Shown one piece after another: positions 41,780 to 51,268 of a DNA stretch of 58,964 nt. Origin of the DNA: a bacterium (lineage in GTDB: Bacteria > Patescibacteriota > Patescibacteriia > Patescibacteriales > Patescibacteriaceae); contig JAKPXD010000006.1 in assembly GCA_029570385.1 (NCBI GenBank), forward strand, positions 1 to 58,964, written 5' to 3'. Made by a program: the position numbers and the translations under genes. Under the pieces are notes generated by a model. It ran no database searches, was not told the origin of the DNA, and worked only from the letters and a program-made list of their open reading frames with translations. Each line of letters opens with the position of its first letter. Within the stretch, counting starts at the first letter, position 1.

Positions 41780-42952
41780 ATGAGAATCGTCCATCTGGTT
41801 TGCACTTTTCCGCCTTATCGAGGCGGTATGGGTAGCAGCGTCCAACAGATGGTCGGTGAATTGGTGGCTAGCAATCAGGCGTATCAGGTAGCAGTCGTTT
41901 GTCCTGATTATGGCCAATGCCAAAATAATACTAATCAACAATGGGCTGGCTATCAGATTATTCGATTGGCCAGCTGGTTGAGTGTTGGTAATGCTGCAAT
42001 CTTGAAGGGTTTGAGCCAGATTTGGCGCTCAGCCGACATTGTTCATTTGCATTATCCGTTTTATGGCACCGATGGCCTTGTTTGGTGGTTAAAAAAGAAA
42101 TATCCTAAAACCAAACTAATAATTCATTATCACATGGATCCGCAAGCTGGCGGATGGCGCGGCTGGTTTTTTAAATTTTTTCGAAAATTGTTTTTAGCTC
42201 GGCTATTAAAACAGGCTGAAGCGATTACTTGCGCCTCGTTAGATTATTGGCAATCATCGGCGGCTGGTCGGTTGAAGTTAAAATTGGCTGACAAACTGTT
42301 GGCGGTACCTTTTCGGGTAGATACTGAGCGTTTTCAGCCGCGGCCCAAAGATCAACAATTAGTGGATAAACTTAGTTTGAATAATCAGCGCCCAACTATC
42401 TTAATGGTTGGCGGTTTAGATAAAGCCCATTATTTTAAAGGAGTCGATGTTTTTCTAAAGTCTTTAGCCAGTTTAAAACAAGTCAATTCCAAATTAGATT
42501 TTCAAGCCGTTATCGTCGGTGACGGCGACTTGAAAAAAGGCTATCAGGCTATGGCTGAAAGATTGGGGTTGGCTGATCGGGTCCGTTTTACCGGCGCGGT
42601 TAGCTCACAGCAATTGCCGGCTATGTATAATCTTGCTGATTTATTTGTCTTACCGTCAATTAATCGTTGTGAGGCTTTTGGTATTGTTCTCTTAGAGGCG
42701 ATGGCTAGCGGCTTGCCTTGTTTGGCTGCCAATTTACCGGGAGTCAGACAGGTAATTGCTCCCGGTGTTAACGGTCAATTGATTAAGCCGGCGGATTGGA
42801 TTGATTTGGCTGAGAAGATTGCTAGTCTTCTCAGTGACCAATCACAGCTTCGCGCTATGGCGATTGCCAGTCGTCAACGAGCTGAACAGAATTTCTCTCT
42901 AGGCCGCCCCAGTGAACTCAATGATATTTATCAACGACTGGTTGCTTTATGA
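41780..42952 (+). CDS. GT4-family glycosyltransferase
   Basis: The 390 residues form a GT-B enzyme: MRIVHLVCTFPPYRGGMGSS at the N-terminus (the glycine-rich acceptor loop), VGGLDKAHYFKGVDVFLKSL, and the donor-binding NRCEAFGIVLLEAMASGLPC with E-x7-E. An HxHYPF motif in the first domain is typical of membrane-associated enzymes of this class. Its stop overlaps the next GT4 start by 4 bases (ATGA), so translation is probably coupled. Confidence 0.9.
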   Translation: MRIVHLVCTFPPYRGGMGSSVQQMVGELVASNQAYQVAVVCPDYGQCQNNTNQQWAGYQIIRLASWLSVGNAAILKGLSQIWRSADIVHLHYPFYGTDGLVWWLKKKYPKTKLIIHYHMDPQAGGWRGWFFKFFRKLFLARLLKQAEAITCASLDYWQSSAAGRLKLKLADKLLAVPFRVDTERFQPRPKDQQLVDKLSLNNQRPTILMVGGLDKAHYFKGVDVFLKSLASLKQVNSKLDFQAVIVGDGDLKKGYQAMAERLGLADRVRFTGAVSSQQLPAMYNLADLFVLPSINRCEAFGIVLLEAMASGLPCLAANLPGVRQVIAPGVNGQLIKPADWIDLAEKIASLLSDQSQLRAMAIASRQRAEQNFSLGRPSELNDIYQRLVAL

Positions 42953-44136
42953 AAATTATTTTAGCCAACAATACTTTTTATCCTTATCAGCGTGGCGGCG
43001 CCGAGGCGATTGTCCGACGCTTGGCTGAAGATTGGTCGGCTGCCGGTCATCAGGTTATGGTTGTAGCTTTGCGGCCAATAAAGAGCCGGAAGGATAATCT
43101 TAAGTATACACCCCAGGGGTATAAAATAAATTATTGGCCGAGCCGTTACTATGATTTAGAGAACTATTCTTGTTGGCGTAAACTGTGGTGGCATCTACCG
43201 GATTGGTTGGGGATCCGCTATCTTACTAAATGGCTAAAAATTTTGCGAAGCTTTCAACCTGATTTAGTGGTGGCTAATAATTTAACTGGACTTGGTTTCA
43301 GTTTGCATTTTTGTTGCCAGCGGCTAGGGATTGCCAGCGCGCAGATTTTCCATGATGTTCAATATTTATTACCAAGCGGCTTGCTGGTAATTGGGCGAGA
43401 ACAAGCTCTCAAATCATGGTCAGCTAGAATCTATCAGGTTATTACTGCTTTTTGGTTGGCCCCAGCCCGACTATTAATTAGTCCGTCTCAGTGGTTAATG
43501 ACTTGCCATCGTCAAGTCGGCTGGTTAGCTCGGGCTCGTTGGCAGCAGTTGCCTAATCCGATAAATGTTCGTCTAGCGGCGGAATATCGTTTACCGGATA
43601 ATTTAAGACGAGCGATTTTTGTTGGTCAACTATCAGAGGCGAAAGGAATATTGTGGTTAGCTGATCAATGGGCTGATTTTAATCGTCAGCTAGCAGCGCT
43701 TGGATTTAATGAGGTTGACCTATTAGTGGCTGGTGACGGTCCGCTTAGCGATCATTTACGACTATTAGCTGGTCAGGATCGGCGATTAATTTTATTAGGT
43801 CATTTGACTAGCAGCCAAGTAGCGGAACAATTAGCCTCGGCCGATGTTTTATTGTCGCCATCTTTTTGTTATGAAAATTGGCCGACGGTTTTATTGGAAT
43901 CAGCCGCGGCCGGCTGTCTGGCTATTTCCAGTAGCCATGGCGGTGGTGGCGAACTGGCTGATAACTTAGGTTATTTAACCTTTAAGGCCGGTGATTTTAA
44001 TAGCCTATTGGATGTTTGGCGGCAGCTAGCAATTACGGCAGCTAAAATAAAATCTTGGCCGGCTAACAATTTGAATATGATTGATAGCAATGATTATCTG
44101 CAGAAAATAATATCAGCTACAAAAAATTTAGATTAA
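42949..44136 (+). CDS. GT4-family glycosyltransferase, diverged
   Basis: The 395 residues have the N-terminal NNTFYPYQRGGAEAIVRRLA and a C-terminal domain with FVGQLSEAKGILWLADQWA and FCYENWPTVLLESAAAGCLA. The E-x7-E region reads ENWPTVLLESAAAG, so it departs from EGFGLPxLEAM but keeps a glutamate in each place. It ends the plus-strand part of the glycan locus with a terminator at 44126. Confidence 0.87.
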   Translation: MKIILANNTFYPYQRGGAEAIVRRLAEDWSAAGHQVMVVALRPIKSRKDNLKYTPQGYKINYWPSRYYDLENYSCWRKLWWHLPDWLGIRYLTKWLKILRSFQPDLVVANNLTGLGFSLHFCCQRLGIASAQIFHDVQYLLPSGLLVIGREQALKSWSARIYQVITAFWLAPARLLISPSQWLMTCHRQVGWLARARWQQLPNPINVRLAAEYRLPDNLRRAIFVGQLSEAKGILWLADQWADFNRQLAALGFNEVDLLVAGDGPLSDHLRLLAGQDRRLILLGHLTSSQVAEQLASADVLLSPSFCYENWPTVLLESAAAGCLAISSSHGGGGELADNLGYLTFKAGDFNSLLDVWRQLAITAAKIKSWPANNLNMIDSNDYLQKIISATKNLD

Positions 44137-44151
44137 TATCTAAATGTTTTT
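44126..44151 (+). terminator. Terminator after the diverged GT4
   Basis: ATTTAGAT (44126-44133) and ATCTAAAT (44138-44145), then GTTTTT. The stem is AT-rich and includes the last codons of the gene. Confidence 0.65.
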
Positions 44152-44156
44152 GGTAA

Positions 44157-46079
44157 TTATTCAGAAAATTGATAGCTAAAAACAAGTATTTGTCCATTAG
44201 CTAAACTGTGCCTAGCATCAGCCTCCATAGTCGCTTCTTGAGCTATTTTTTCAAAGCCATACCAATAACTATTTAAAACCAAATAGGCTTGTTTAACGCC
44301 AGCTAATTCGGCGGCCTCTTTAATAGTAGAACGTTGAGGGTAGTCATCAACCATTTTTAGATAATAGCCATATAATTGGCCAGATGTTGGTATCGGGTAA
44401 TAGAATAAATTATTAGCTAGATAGCGATTATGGCGACCGGGGTAAAAGCCGTATTCACCCAATGCGGCAGCTCCGACTTGTTGATTGGCTAAAACAATAT
44501 AATCACTTGGGGCATTATTTTCTATCCAGCGGATAGCCAATAAATCGGCAGCGCTAACCGATAATCCTTTCGCATTAGAATAATTGTCCACTCGCGGATA
44601 AGTCAGATAGAGACCAAAAGTCACAGCAGTCGCCAAAGCGATTATAATCGGCCAATTTAACCAGCGATCTTTAGAACTAATCCAGCGGTTAAGCCATTGC
44701 CAGCTAGCCAGTAGAATGGCCGGCAGATTAATAATTAGGGCCAGCCATAAAAAACGTTGCAGATAGTTATAGCGCTCATAATCAATGACAAAATTAAAAG
44801 AAATTAGACTAGTTAAAACTGCACCAATCAATAAGGATTGGTTGAGTGGTCGAATAATTCTTGTCCAAACAAGTGGTTGCCGACGCCAAGCCAGCCAGCC
44901 AGCTATAATTAGCAGAATTAAGAGTAGCGGTTGCCAAGCTTGATAGCTATAAATCAGATTCAGCCACCAGACTTCTTGATTGGGCCAGAGATGGTGGCAA
45001 TTAAAAATTGTGGCTAACCAACCTAACAGTTTTTTTATCGGTGGCCAAGTTAGCCGCCAATTAGCGGTTTGCTGCCAGCTGGCATACCATAATGATAGCG
45101 GTAGAGCGATAGCTGTTAAGCTGCCTGCTAGCCAGCGGCTGATAGTTGCCTTGGTGCCGGAAAAGTTTTTTAAACTAGCTAGAGCGGCTGTTGTTAAGGC
45201 CAGCCAGCCAGCTAACGGCTGGCAAACTAAACTAGCCAAGGCCGATGACCAGAGTAGCGGCTGATTAATTTGATTCATCGTGGCGCTTACAACGGTAATG
45301 ATTAAAAAAAAGTAAGCGCAATTCTGCGGTGTGGTAACAATGAAGATTGGCCAACTAATCATTGGCCAAAGCCAAAGCACTAATCGTCCAGCCGACTGGT
45401 TAAATTGGCGATTTTTAAACCAAACGCTAATTAACCAGGGGATAAAGATGGCGATTAATCCGCTCAATAAGAATCGTTCCACTTGGTCAATCGGTAATTT
45501 GGTTAAACGATGAAGACTAATAACTAGAGCATATTGCCCAAGATAATATGGGGTTTTTGGCGTGATTTGGCCTTGAGCGATAATTGTTTTTTCAGTGGCT
45601 TGATGGACAAACGGATCAAAACCAAAGGCTGAAAAATAAATCAGGCTAGCTAGGCTATAAGTTAGTAGCCACCAAACGGCAATGGTGGCTAGAGAGATTT
45701 GTCGGCCGGACTTAATTAGCCATAAGCCGATAGCAGCCAGCAACCAATAAGCCAGCCAAAAAGGCCAACCAATTTCGGTCCAAGGCGATTGCAGGGCATT
45801 TAGGCTCTGCTGTTTGGATAAATAAAATAAGAGGCCGACTATAATAATTAGCAGTGGCCAGCTGGTCCAATTTATTCGATTATTAGTCGAGGCTTTTTCT
45901 TTGCTTTGCCGTCGTTTTCGGTATATAATACAATAGGTTATTCCGGTTAAAAACCAGGCGGTTATTTGGCCGAACCAATTTAATTGATATAGCCAATAAA
46001 TTAGCGCTCCGAATAGACTGACTAGACTGGTAATCAGCAAAGCGTCGTCGGGCCATTTAAAATTTCTTAATAATTTCAT
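44157..46079 (-). CDS. Large polytopic membrane protein, GT-C-like
   Basis: No certain family. The 640 residues (from the ATG at 46079) have about thirteen membrane segments and a C-terminal soluble domain of about 110 residues. The first extracellular loop contains FGFDPFVHQATEKTI, an acidic loop in the position of the D-x-H/D-E motif of GT-C glycosyltransferases. GT-C enzymes use polyprenyl-phosphate sugars, which the nearby GT2 could supply. It converges with the GT4 gene and starts head-to-head with the next gene, sharing a CATG. Confidence 0.75.
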   Translation of the reverse strand: MKLLRNFKWPDDALLITSLVSLFGALIYWLYQLNWFGQITAWFLTGITYCIIYRKRRQSKEKASTNNRINWTSWPLLIIIVGLLFYLSKQQSLNALQSPWTEIGWPFWLAYWLLAAIGLWLIKSGRQISLATIAVWWLLTYSLASLIYFSAFGFDPFVHQATEKTIIAQGQITPKTPYYLGQYALVISLHRLTKLPIDQVERFLLSGLIAIFIPWLISVWFKNRQFNQSAGRLVLWLWPMISWPIFIVTTPQNCAYFFLIITVVSATMNQINQPLLWSSALASLVCQPLAGWLALTTAALASLKNFSGTKATISRWLAGSLTAIALPLSLWYASWQQTANWRLTWPPIKKLLGWLATIFNCHHLWPNQEVWWLNLIYSYQAWQPLLLILLIIAGWLAWRRQPLVWTRIIRPLNQSLLIGAVLTSLISFNFVIDYERYNYLQRFLWLALIINLPAILLASWQWLNRWISSKDRWLNWPIIIALATAVTFGLYLTYPRVDNYSNAKGLSVSAADLLAIRWIENNAPSDYIVLANQQVGAAALGEYGFYPGRHNRYLANNLFYYPIPTSGQLYGYYLKMVDDYPQRSTIKEAAELAGVKQAYLVLNSYWYGFEKIAQEATMEADARHSLANGQILVFSYQFSE

Positions 46080-47814
46080 GTTCCGTTTACCAAAGATCAA
46101 TAATTTAATGATTTTTACTGGAGCCTATCTGATTATTGTTGGTAGTCTTTTTTTTACTGCCACTAGCGCTTATCAATATTGTATCCAGCGCCCCGATTTT
46201 GTCAAATGGTCTTCGCCGGACGAGACGGCCAATTATTATATCAGCAAACTTTATGCTGAGCATCGGCGGCTAACTACTGATAATCAGCTGGATTGGCCGG
46301 CGGCGGAGATTGTTCACCCCAGGAGTTTCAAGGCGCCCTATGGAATTATGATGCCAATGAGTTTTTTGGGTTTGCCATTATTATATGGATTTTTGGCGAG
46401 AATTATTTCAGTTGGTATTTTACCGTATTTGACACCGTTTTTTGGAGTATTAGGATTGTGGCTATTTTTTGGCTTAACTAGACGATTATTTAATTCTTCA
46501 ACTGCTATTGTGGCCACCACATTGGCAGCGGCTTTTCCAGTTTATCTGTATTACAGCTCTAGGAGCATGTTTCACAATATTCTGTTTATTGTTGCCGGCT
46601 TGGGCGGCTTGTATTGCGGTTTGCGGGCCTTAGAAACAATGCGTCAGGCCCGTCGCCGATTATGCCGCCGCTGGCCGGCTCTAATCTGGTTGGCCGGTTC
46701 TGGATTATGTATTGGCTGGTCTTTGGCCACTAGAACATCGGAGTTATTATGGCTGGCTCCGGTTATATTAATATTGGTTATTGTTTATTTCAAAGAAATC
46801 GGCTGGTATCGTTGGCTGTGGTGGGGTAGTTGGACTTGGTTGGCAATGTTGCCGGCAATATTTTGGAATTTGTCTTTAAATGGGCATTGGTATGGTGGCG
46901 GTTATCCGGCAATGGAACAGTCAGTTAATACCCTTAGCCAAACCGGTTTATCGCTATTAAATTGGCATAATTTATTTAATGGTTCAGTTTTACTAACCAA
47001 ACTAAAGCTATTAAAGGCAACGATTTTTCATTTTGGCTTTTGGCCACAACAATCATGGATTGTTTTTCGTCATTATGTTGTTGATATGTTTCCATGGTTA
47101 TTGCCGTTGGCCGCCATTGGAATTGTGTTTTTTATTTTTAGCCGCCGCCAATGGTCCAAGGAAAAATGGCTGTATCTTTTAAATTGGTTAGCTATTTCAG
47201 TTTTTTTGGTTATCTATTACGGCAGCTGGAAATTTAATGATAATCCTGACCCCAATAGTTTTACTATCGGTAATTCCTATACCCGTTATTGGCTGCCGAT
47301 TTATTTGGGGGCTTTGCCTTGGGCAGCTGATGGTTTGCGTCGTTTAATCCGCTTTTTATTCCGCCGTCAAATTGCTAGGACCGTAATTGTGTTATCTGTG
47401 TTGGTGATCTGTTTTTATTCAATTAAATTTACAGCGGTTGGTTCAGAAGAGGGTTTAATTTATAGCGGCTATCGGCAGATTGCTGATTACCGCCTATGGT
47501 CGGAAATAATATCCAAGACTGAAAGCAATAGTATTATTATAACTCGTTATCATGACAAGCTCTTTTTTCCAGAGCGCCAAGTCGTCGTCGGTTTATTTGA
47601 TAACGAAGTGATTAATCAGTACTATGCTCAATTAATGGCGACTCGGCCGGTTTATTATTTTAATTTTCGTTTTCCGCCGGAAGCGCTGGAGTATTTAAAT
47701 AGTCGCCAATTGTTTAAGTATGGTTATATTCTCCAAGAGCTGGGACAATATGATGAATTTGCTCTTTATCAGCTCGTCGGAATTAATCAGTCAGTTAATC
47801 AATTGGAAAAATAG
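46078..47814 (+). CDS. Polytopic membrane glycosyltransferase-like protein (GT-C)
   Basis: The 578 residues contain an N-terminal membrane segment, then the first loop with WSSPDETANYY (an acidic pair typical of the GT-C active site), and about ten more membrane segments. The C-terminal part ends in a soluble domain. Probably transfers a sugar from polyprenyl phosphate to a surface polymer or protein. The ATG at 46078 overlaps the start codon of the divergent gene. The following GT4 starts 4 bases after its stop. Confidence 0.78.
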   Translation: MFRLPKINNLMIFTGAYLIIVGSLFFTATSAYQYCIQRPDFVKWSSPDETANYYISKLYAEHRRLTTDNQLDWPAAEIVHPRSFKAPYGIMMPMSFLGLPLLYGFLARIISVGILPYLTPFFGVLGLWLFFGLTRRLFNSSTAIVATTLAAAFPVYLYYSSRSMFHNILFIVAGLGGLYCGLRALETMRQARRRLCRRWPALIWLAGSGLCIGWSLATRTSELLWLAPVILILVIVYFKEIGWYRWLWWGSWTWLAMLPAIFWNLSLNGHWYGGGYPAMEQSVNTLSQTGLSLLNWHNLFNGSVLLTKLKLLKATIFHFGFWPQQSWIVFRHYVVDMFPWLLPLAAIGIVFFIFSRRQWSKEKWLYLLNWLAISVFLVIYYGSWKFNDNPDPNSFTIGNSYTRYWLPIYLGALPWAADGLRRLIRFLFRRQIARTVIVLSVLVICFYSIKFTAVGSEEGLIYSGYRQIADYRLWSEIISKTESNSIIITRYHDKLFFPERQVVVGLFDNEVINQYYAQLMATRPVYYFNFRFPPEALEYLNSRQLFKYGYILQELGQYDEFALYQLVGINQSVNQLEK

Positions 47815-47818
47815 TATT

Positions 47819-48988
47819 ATGGTTCAACAACGATCCGGTCAGCGCATTGGTATTGATGCTCGGCTCTACGGTCCATCCGGCAAGGGGCTGGGGCGTTATA
47901 TTCAAGAAATCACCGATCGGGTAGTTAGTCTTGATAAAGACAATCAATATATTATTTTTTTAAGCCCGCACAGTGTCGGTGATTGCCAGATAAATCAAGA
48001 AAACGTTGAAAAGGTTGTTATGACTGAGCGTTGGTATACTTTAGCCGAACAATTAGCTTGGCCGAAGTTGATTCGTCGCCATCGGCTGGACTTACTCCAT
48101 GTGCCGCATTTTAATGCGCCGTTAATCTGTCCTTGCCGCTTAGTTATCACTATCCATGACTTAATCTTAACCAAATTTCCCAGTCGGCGGGCTAGCACAT
48201 TGTCGCCAATAGTATATTGGTTGAAAAATTTAGCCTACCGCTTGGTTATTGGCCGGGCGGTTAAGCAGGCCAAGGTTATTCTGACGGTATCGGAATTTAC
48301 TAAGCGTGACATTATTGAACAGCTGGCGGTTCCGGCATCAAAAATCGTCGTTACTTATAATGGTGTCGCTGATTTTTCTCAACGGCGAGCGGATAAAAAA
48401 TTAGCTGACAAACAAGTGCTTTTAAGCTATAATATCAAGCAGCCGTATTTGCTTTATGTCGGTAATGCTTATCCGCACAAGAATTTAGAGTGGCTGATTC
48501 GGTTATTTAAAATTTGGTCGGTTAATCATCAGGATTTTAGCTTAGTCTTAGTCGGCGGTCATGATTATTTTTATCAACGTTTAGCTAAGCTAGTTGCTAG
48601 TCTGTGGAGTGGCCAGACCAAGGCGCCGGTTATTTTGCCGGGCTTTGTGCCAGATGAGCAATTAGCTGTTCTTTATCGTTCGGCGGCGTTATATATTTTT
48701 CCGTCACGCTATGAAGGATTTGGTTTGCCAGCACTTGAAGCAATGAGTTATGGTTGTCCAGTCGTTTCTAGCAACAGTTCTTGCTTACCGGAAATTTTTG
48801 GCCAAGCGGCAGTTTATTTTGCCGATAATCAAATGGATTCAGCTATAATGGCCATTGACCAGTTATTAAATAATCCTAGCCAGCGTCAGCAGATTGTCCA
48901 GCGAGGATTTGAACAGATTAAATTATATAGCTGGGCGACTTGCGCTGAGCAGACATTGGCGATTTATCGTCAATTATTAAAGGGTTAA
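47819..48988 (+). CDS. GT4-family glycosyltransferase
   Basis: The 389 residues start MVQQRSGQRIGIDARLYGPS, followed by the KGLGRY acceptor loop; the donor region is YEGFGLPALEAMSYGCPVVS. A frame reaching to 47720 overlaps the upstream gene by 95 bases with no homologous sequence, so 47819 is chosen. Closely similar in layout to the enzymes at 927 and 36470. Last glycosyltransferase of the locus; DUF4012 follows after 15 bases. Confidence 0.9.
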   Translation: MVQQRSGQRIGIDARLYGPSGKGLGRYIQEITDRVVSLDKDNQYIIFLSPHSVGDCQINQENVEKVVMTERWYTLAEQLAWPKLIRRHRLDLLHVPHFNAPLICPCRLVITIHDLILTKFPSRRASTLSPIVYWLKNLAYRLVIGRAVKQAKVILTVSEFTKRDIIEQLAVPASKIVVTYNGVADFSQRRADKKLADKQVLLSYNIKQPYLLYVGNAYPHKNLEWLIRLFKIWSVNHQDFSLVLVGGHDYFYQRLAKLVASLWSGQTKAPVILPGFVPDEQLAVLYRSAALYIFPSRYEGFGLPALEAMSYGCPVVSSNSSCLPEIFGQAAVYFADNQMDSAIMAIDQLLNNPSQRQQIVQRGFEQIKLYSWATCAEQTLAIYRQLLKG

Positions 48989-49003
48989 AAATAAATAGCC
49001 ATC

Positions 49004-51262
49004 ATGAGTAAAAAATCTTTTTCCAATATTATTTATAAGCAACATGGGCCGAAGCCCTCAGATTTTTTATTGGATTTGCGTCAACAGATAGTTCATCCAG
49101 TCGCTTCGGCTAGCCAGCGTCAACGGTCGCGGCGGCCGCGATTAAAAATAAAGCTTAATTGGCATTGGCCAAAATGGCCGCGTTACCGTTTGACTTGGAA
49201 ATTAAGATTTCCTAAATTGGCTTGGCCCAAAAAACGCCGCCGGACTTGGCGTTTTGGTCGGCCGCAGACATTACGGCCGATATTAAGTTTAGTTGTTGTT
49301 TTCTTATTGTTAATTTTGCCATTCAAACTGATTGTTTATCTTCAAGATTTGCGCGGAATGAGAACACGAATCGTCAATGCCTCCAACGATGGGTTGACCG
49401 ATTTAAAGTCGGCTGGACAATTGTTAGCTAATCGTGATTTTTTATCAGCTAGTCAAAAGTTCAATCAAGCGTCAGACAGTTTTTGGCAAGCTCAGCAAGA
49501 TTTGCGCGGCGTTCAATCATGGTTGTGGCAATTAGCTTTAGTGGTACCGACCAGTCAGGCGCGTTTAGCGGCCAGCGCCCCATTAATTACTCAGGCCGGT
49601 GATTTATCTGGACAATTAGGCAATGATTTAACCACAGTAGCCAAAAATATTACTGCCAATCTAGCTGCTGGTGATTCTATATTATTAGCCCGTCAGTTAA
49701 AAATTGATAGCCAGCAGGCCTTAGATCGCAGCCTGGTTTTGAATCAGGTTATTGATAAAATTAATCCAGCTTCACTGCCTCAAGGCTATCGTGATCAGTT
49801 AGTGGATTGGCAAGATAAACTCAGATTGCTCAGCGATTCGCTTCGCCAATTGAATTATTGGTCAGGAGTTAGTCTGGATTTATTAGGGGACAAGATGGAT
49901 CGTCGTTATTTGCTAGTTTTTCAAAATAATGCCGAAGCTAGGGCTAGTGGCGGTTTTGTCGGCAGCTATGCTTTATTGGATATCAGCCGAGGTCGGATTA
50001 AAAATCTAGAAATACCCAAGGGGGGTAGTTATGATACCAATGGCAATCTGCGGCGTTTTGTCAATCCGCCCAGTCCATTAAGACTCGTCGATGTTTATTG
50101 GAAATTTTGGGATGCTAATTGGTGGCCGGATTGGCCGACATCAGCTCGTCAGTTGGCTTGGTTTTTACAGGAAAGCAACGGGCCGACAGTTGACGGAGTT
50201 ATTGCTATAACCCCAGATATTGCTGAAGATTTATTACGGCTTACTGGGCCGATTGATTTATCGGCCAGCCACGGGCTAATTATTACGGCCGACAATTTTC
50301 GTTTAACTGTTCAAGACAATGTTGAGAGTAAAGTCAGCGGACAGCAGCAGCCGAAAAAAATAATTGGTGATTTAGCGGCTGCTATTTTGGAAAAATTACC
50401 GACTGTCTTGGCTGATCAACACCAAGCGATTGAATTGATAAAACTATTATCTCAACGGATTAACACTCGGCATATTCTGTTTTATTTCAACAACCCGGAG
50501 ATACAAGCCCAATGGCAGCAAACCGGCTGGTCGGGACAGCTTGAACAGCTGGAACCCGGGCAAGATTATTTGCAGGTCGTCAATACCAATATTGCCGGCG
50601 GCAAGACTGATCTGCGTATTAGACAGACGATTGAACAGCAGGTGGAAATTCAGACTGATGGCAGCATCATTAATGATGTAACCATTATCCGTGAACATAC
50701 TGGCGAGAAGCATGAAGGTCTCTATGGCGTTCGTAATGTTAATTGGCTGCGCCTCTATGTACCATTAGGCAGTCAGTTATTGAGCGCCGATGGTTTTAGT
50801 CAGCCGGATAGTCAGTTTTTTCAGACCATTGATCCCACGGCTGAAGATTTGCCAGTTCTTAAAAACGGCGAAGGACTAGCCGTTATTGATTCAAACAGCG
50901 GCACTTGGAGTTATCAGGAATTGAATCGGACAGTCTTTGCTAACTGGTCAATGGTTGATCCCGGCCAAACAGCTAGACTGCATTTTCGTTATAAGTTGCC
51001 CTATAATTTATTAGACGACAATCAGTCCGGTTGGCTGGTTAAAATCAGATCATTTTTAGGATTAGGCCGTTTTGGTCGCTATCGGTTAATGATTGACAAT
51101 CAGGCTGGACAGCCTCTGTCAACTTGGAAAGTTAATTGGCACTGGCCATTGTCTTGGAAATTATTATGGTCATCGCCGCCAGCTATTGAACCCGATCAAT
51201 GGCAATTGAATCAGCTGGTTGATCGGCAGACGGTTGGTTTATTGTTTCAAATTAATAATTAA
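49004..51262 (+). CDS. DUF4012-type surface protein
   Basis: Function unknown; 752 residues. Residues 1-95 are basic and cytoplasmic, with Trp/Arg/Lys-rich segments (WHWPKWPRYRLTWKLRFPKL), followed by one membrane segment (about 97-115) and an outside portion. The DUF4012 region runs from about 280 to 520: RRYLLVFQNNAEARASGGFV, SYALLDISRGRIKNLEI and GPTVDGVIAITPDIAEDLLR. It resembles LytR-CpsA-Psr proteins only distantly. The position directly after glycosyltransferases suggests a role in surface polymer attachment, which is inference. Confidence 0.85.
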   Translation: MSKKSFSNIIYKQHGPKPSDFLLDLRQQIVHPVASASQRQRSRRPRLKIKLNWHWPKWPRYRLTWKLRFPKLAWPKKRRRTWRFGRPQTLRPILSLVVVFLLLILPFKLIVYLQDLRGMRTRIVNASNDGLTDLKSAGQLLANRDFLSASQKFNQASDSFWQAQQDLRGVQSWLWQLALVVPTSQARLAASAPLITQAGDLSGQLGNDLTTVAKNITANLAAGDSILLARQLKIDSQQALDRSLVLNQVIDKINPASLPQGYRDQLVDWQDKLRLLSDSLRQLNYWSGVSLDLLGDKMDRRYLLVFQNNAEARASGGFVGSYALLDISRGRIKNLEIPKGGSYDTNGNLRRFVNPPSPLRLVDVYWKFWDANWWPDWPTSARQLAWFLQESNGPTVDGVIAITPDIAEDLLRLTGPIDLSASHGLIITADNFRLTVQDNVESKVSGQQQPKKIIGDLAAAILEKLPTVLADQHQAIELIKLLSQRINTRHILFYFNNPEIQAQWQQTGWSGQLEQLEPGQDYLQVVNTNIAGGKTDLRIRQTIEQQVEIQTDGSIINDVTIIREHTGEKHEGLYGVRNVNWLRLYVPLGSQLLSADGFSQPDSQFFQTIDPTAEDLPVLKNGEGLAVIDSNSGTWSYQELNRTVFANWSMVDPGQTARLHFRYKLPYNLLDDNQSGWLVKIRSFLGLGRFGRYRLMIDNQAGQPLSTWKVNWHWPLSWKLLWSSPPAIEPDQWQLNQLVDRQTVGLLFQINN

Positions 51263-51268
51263 GCGTCT

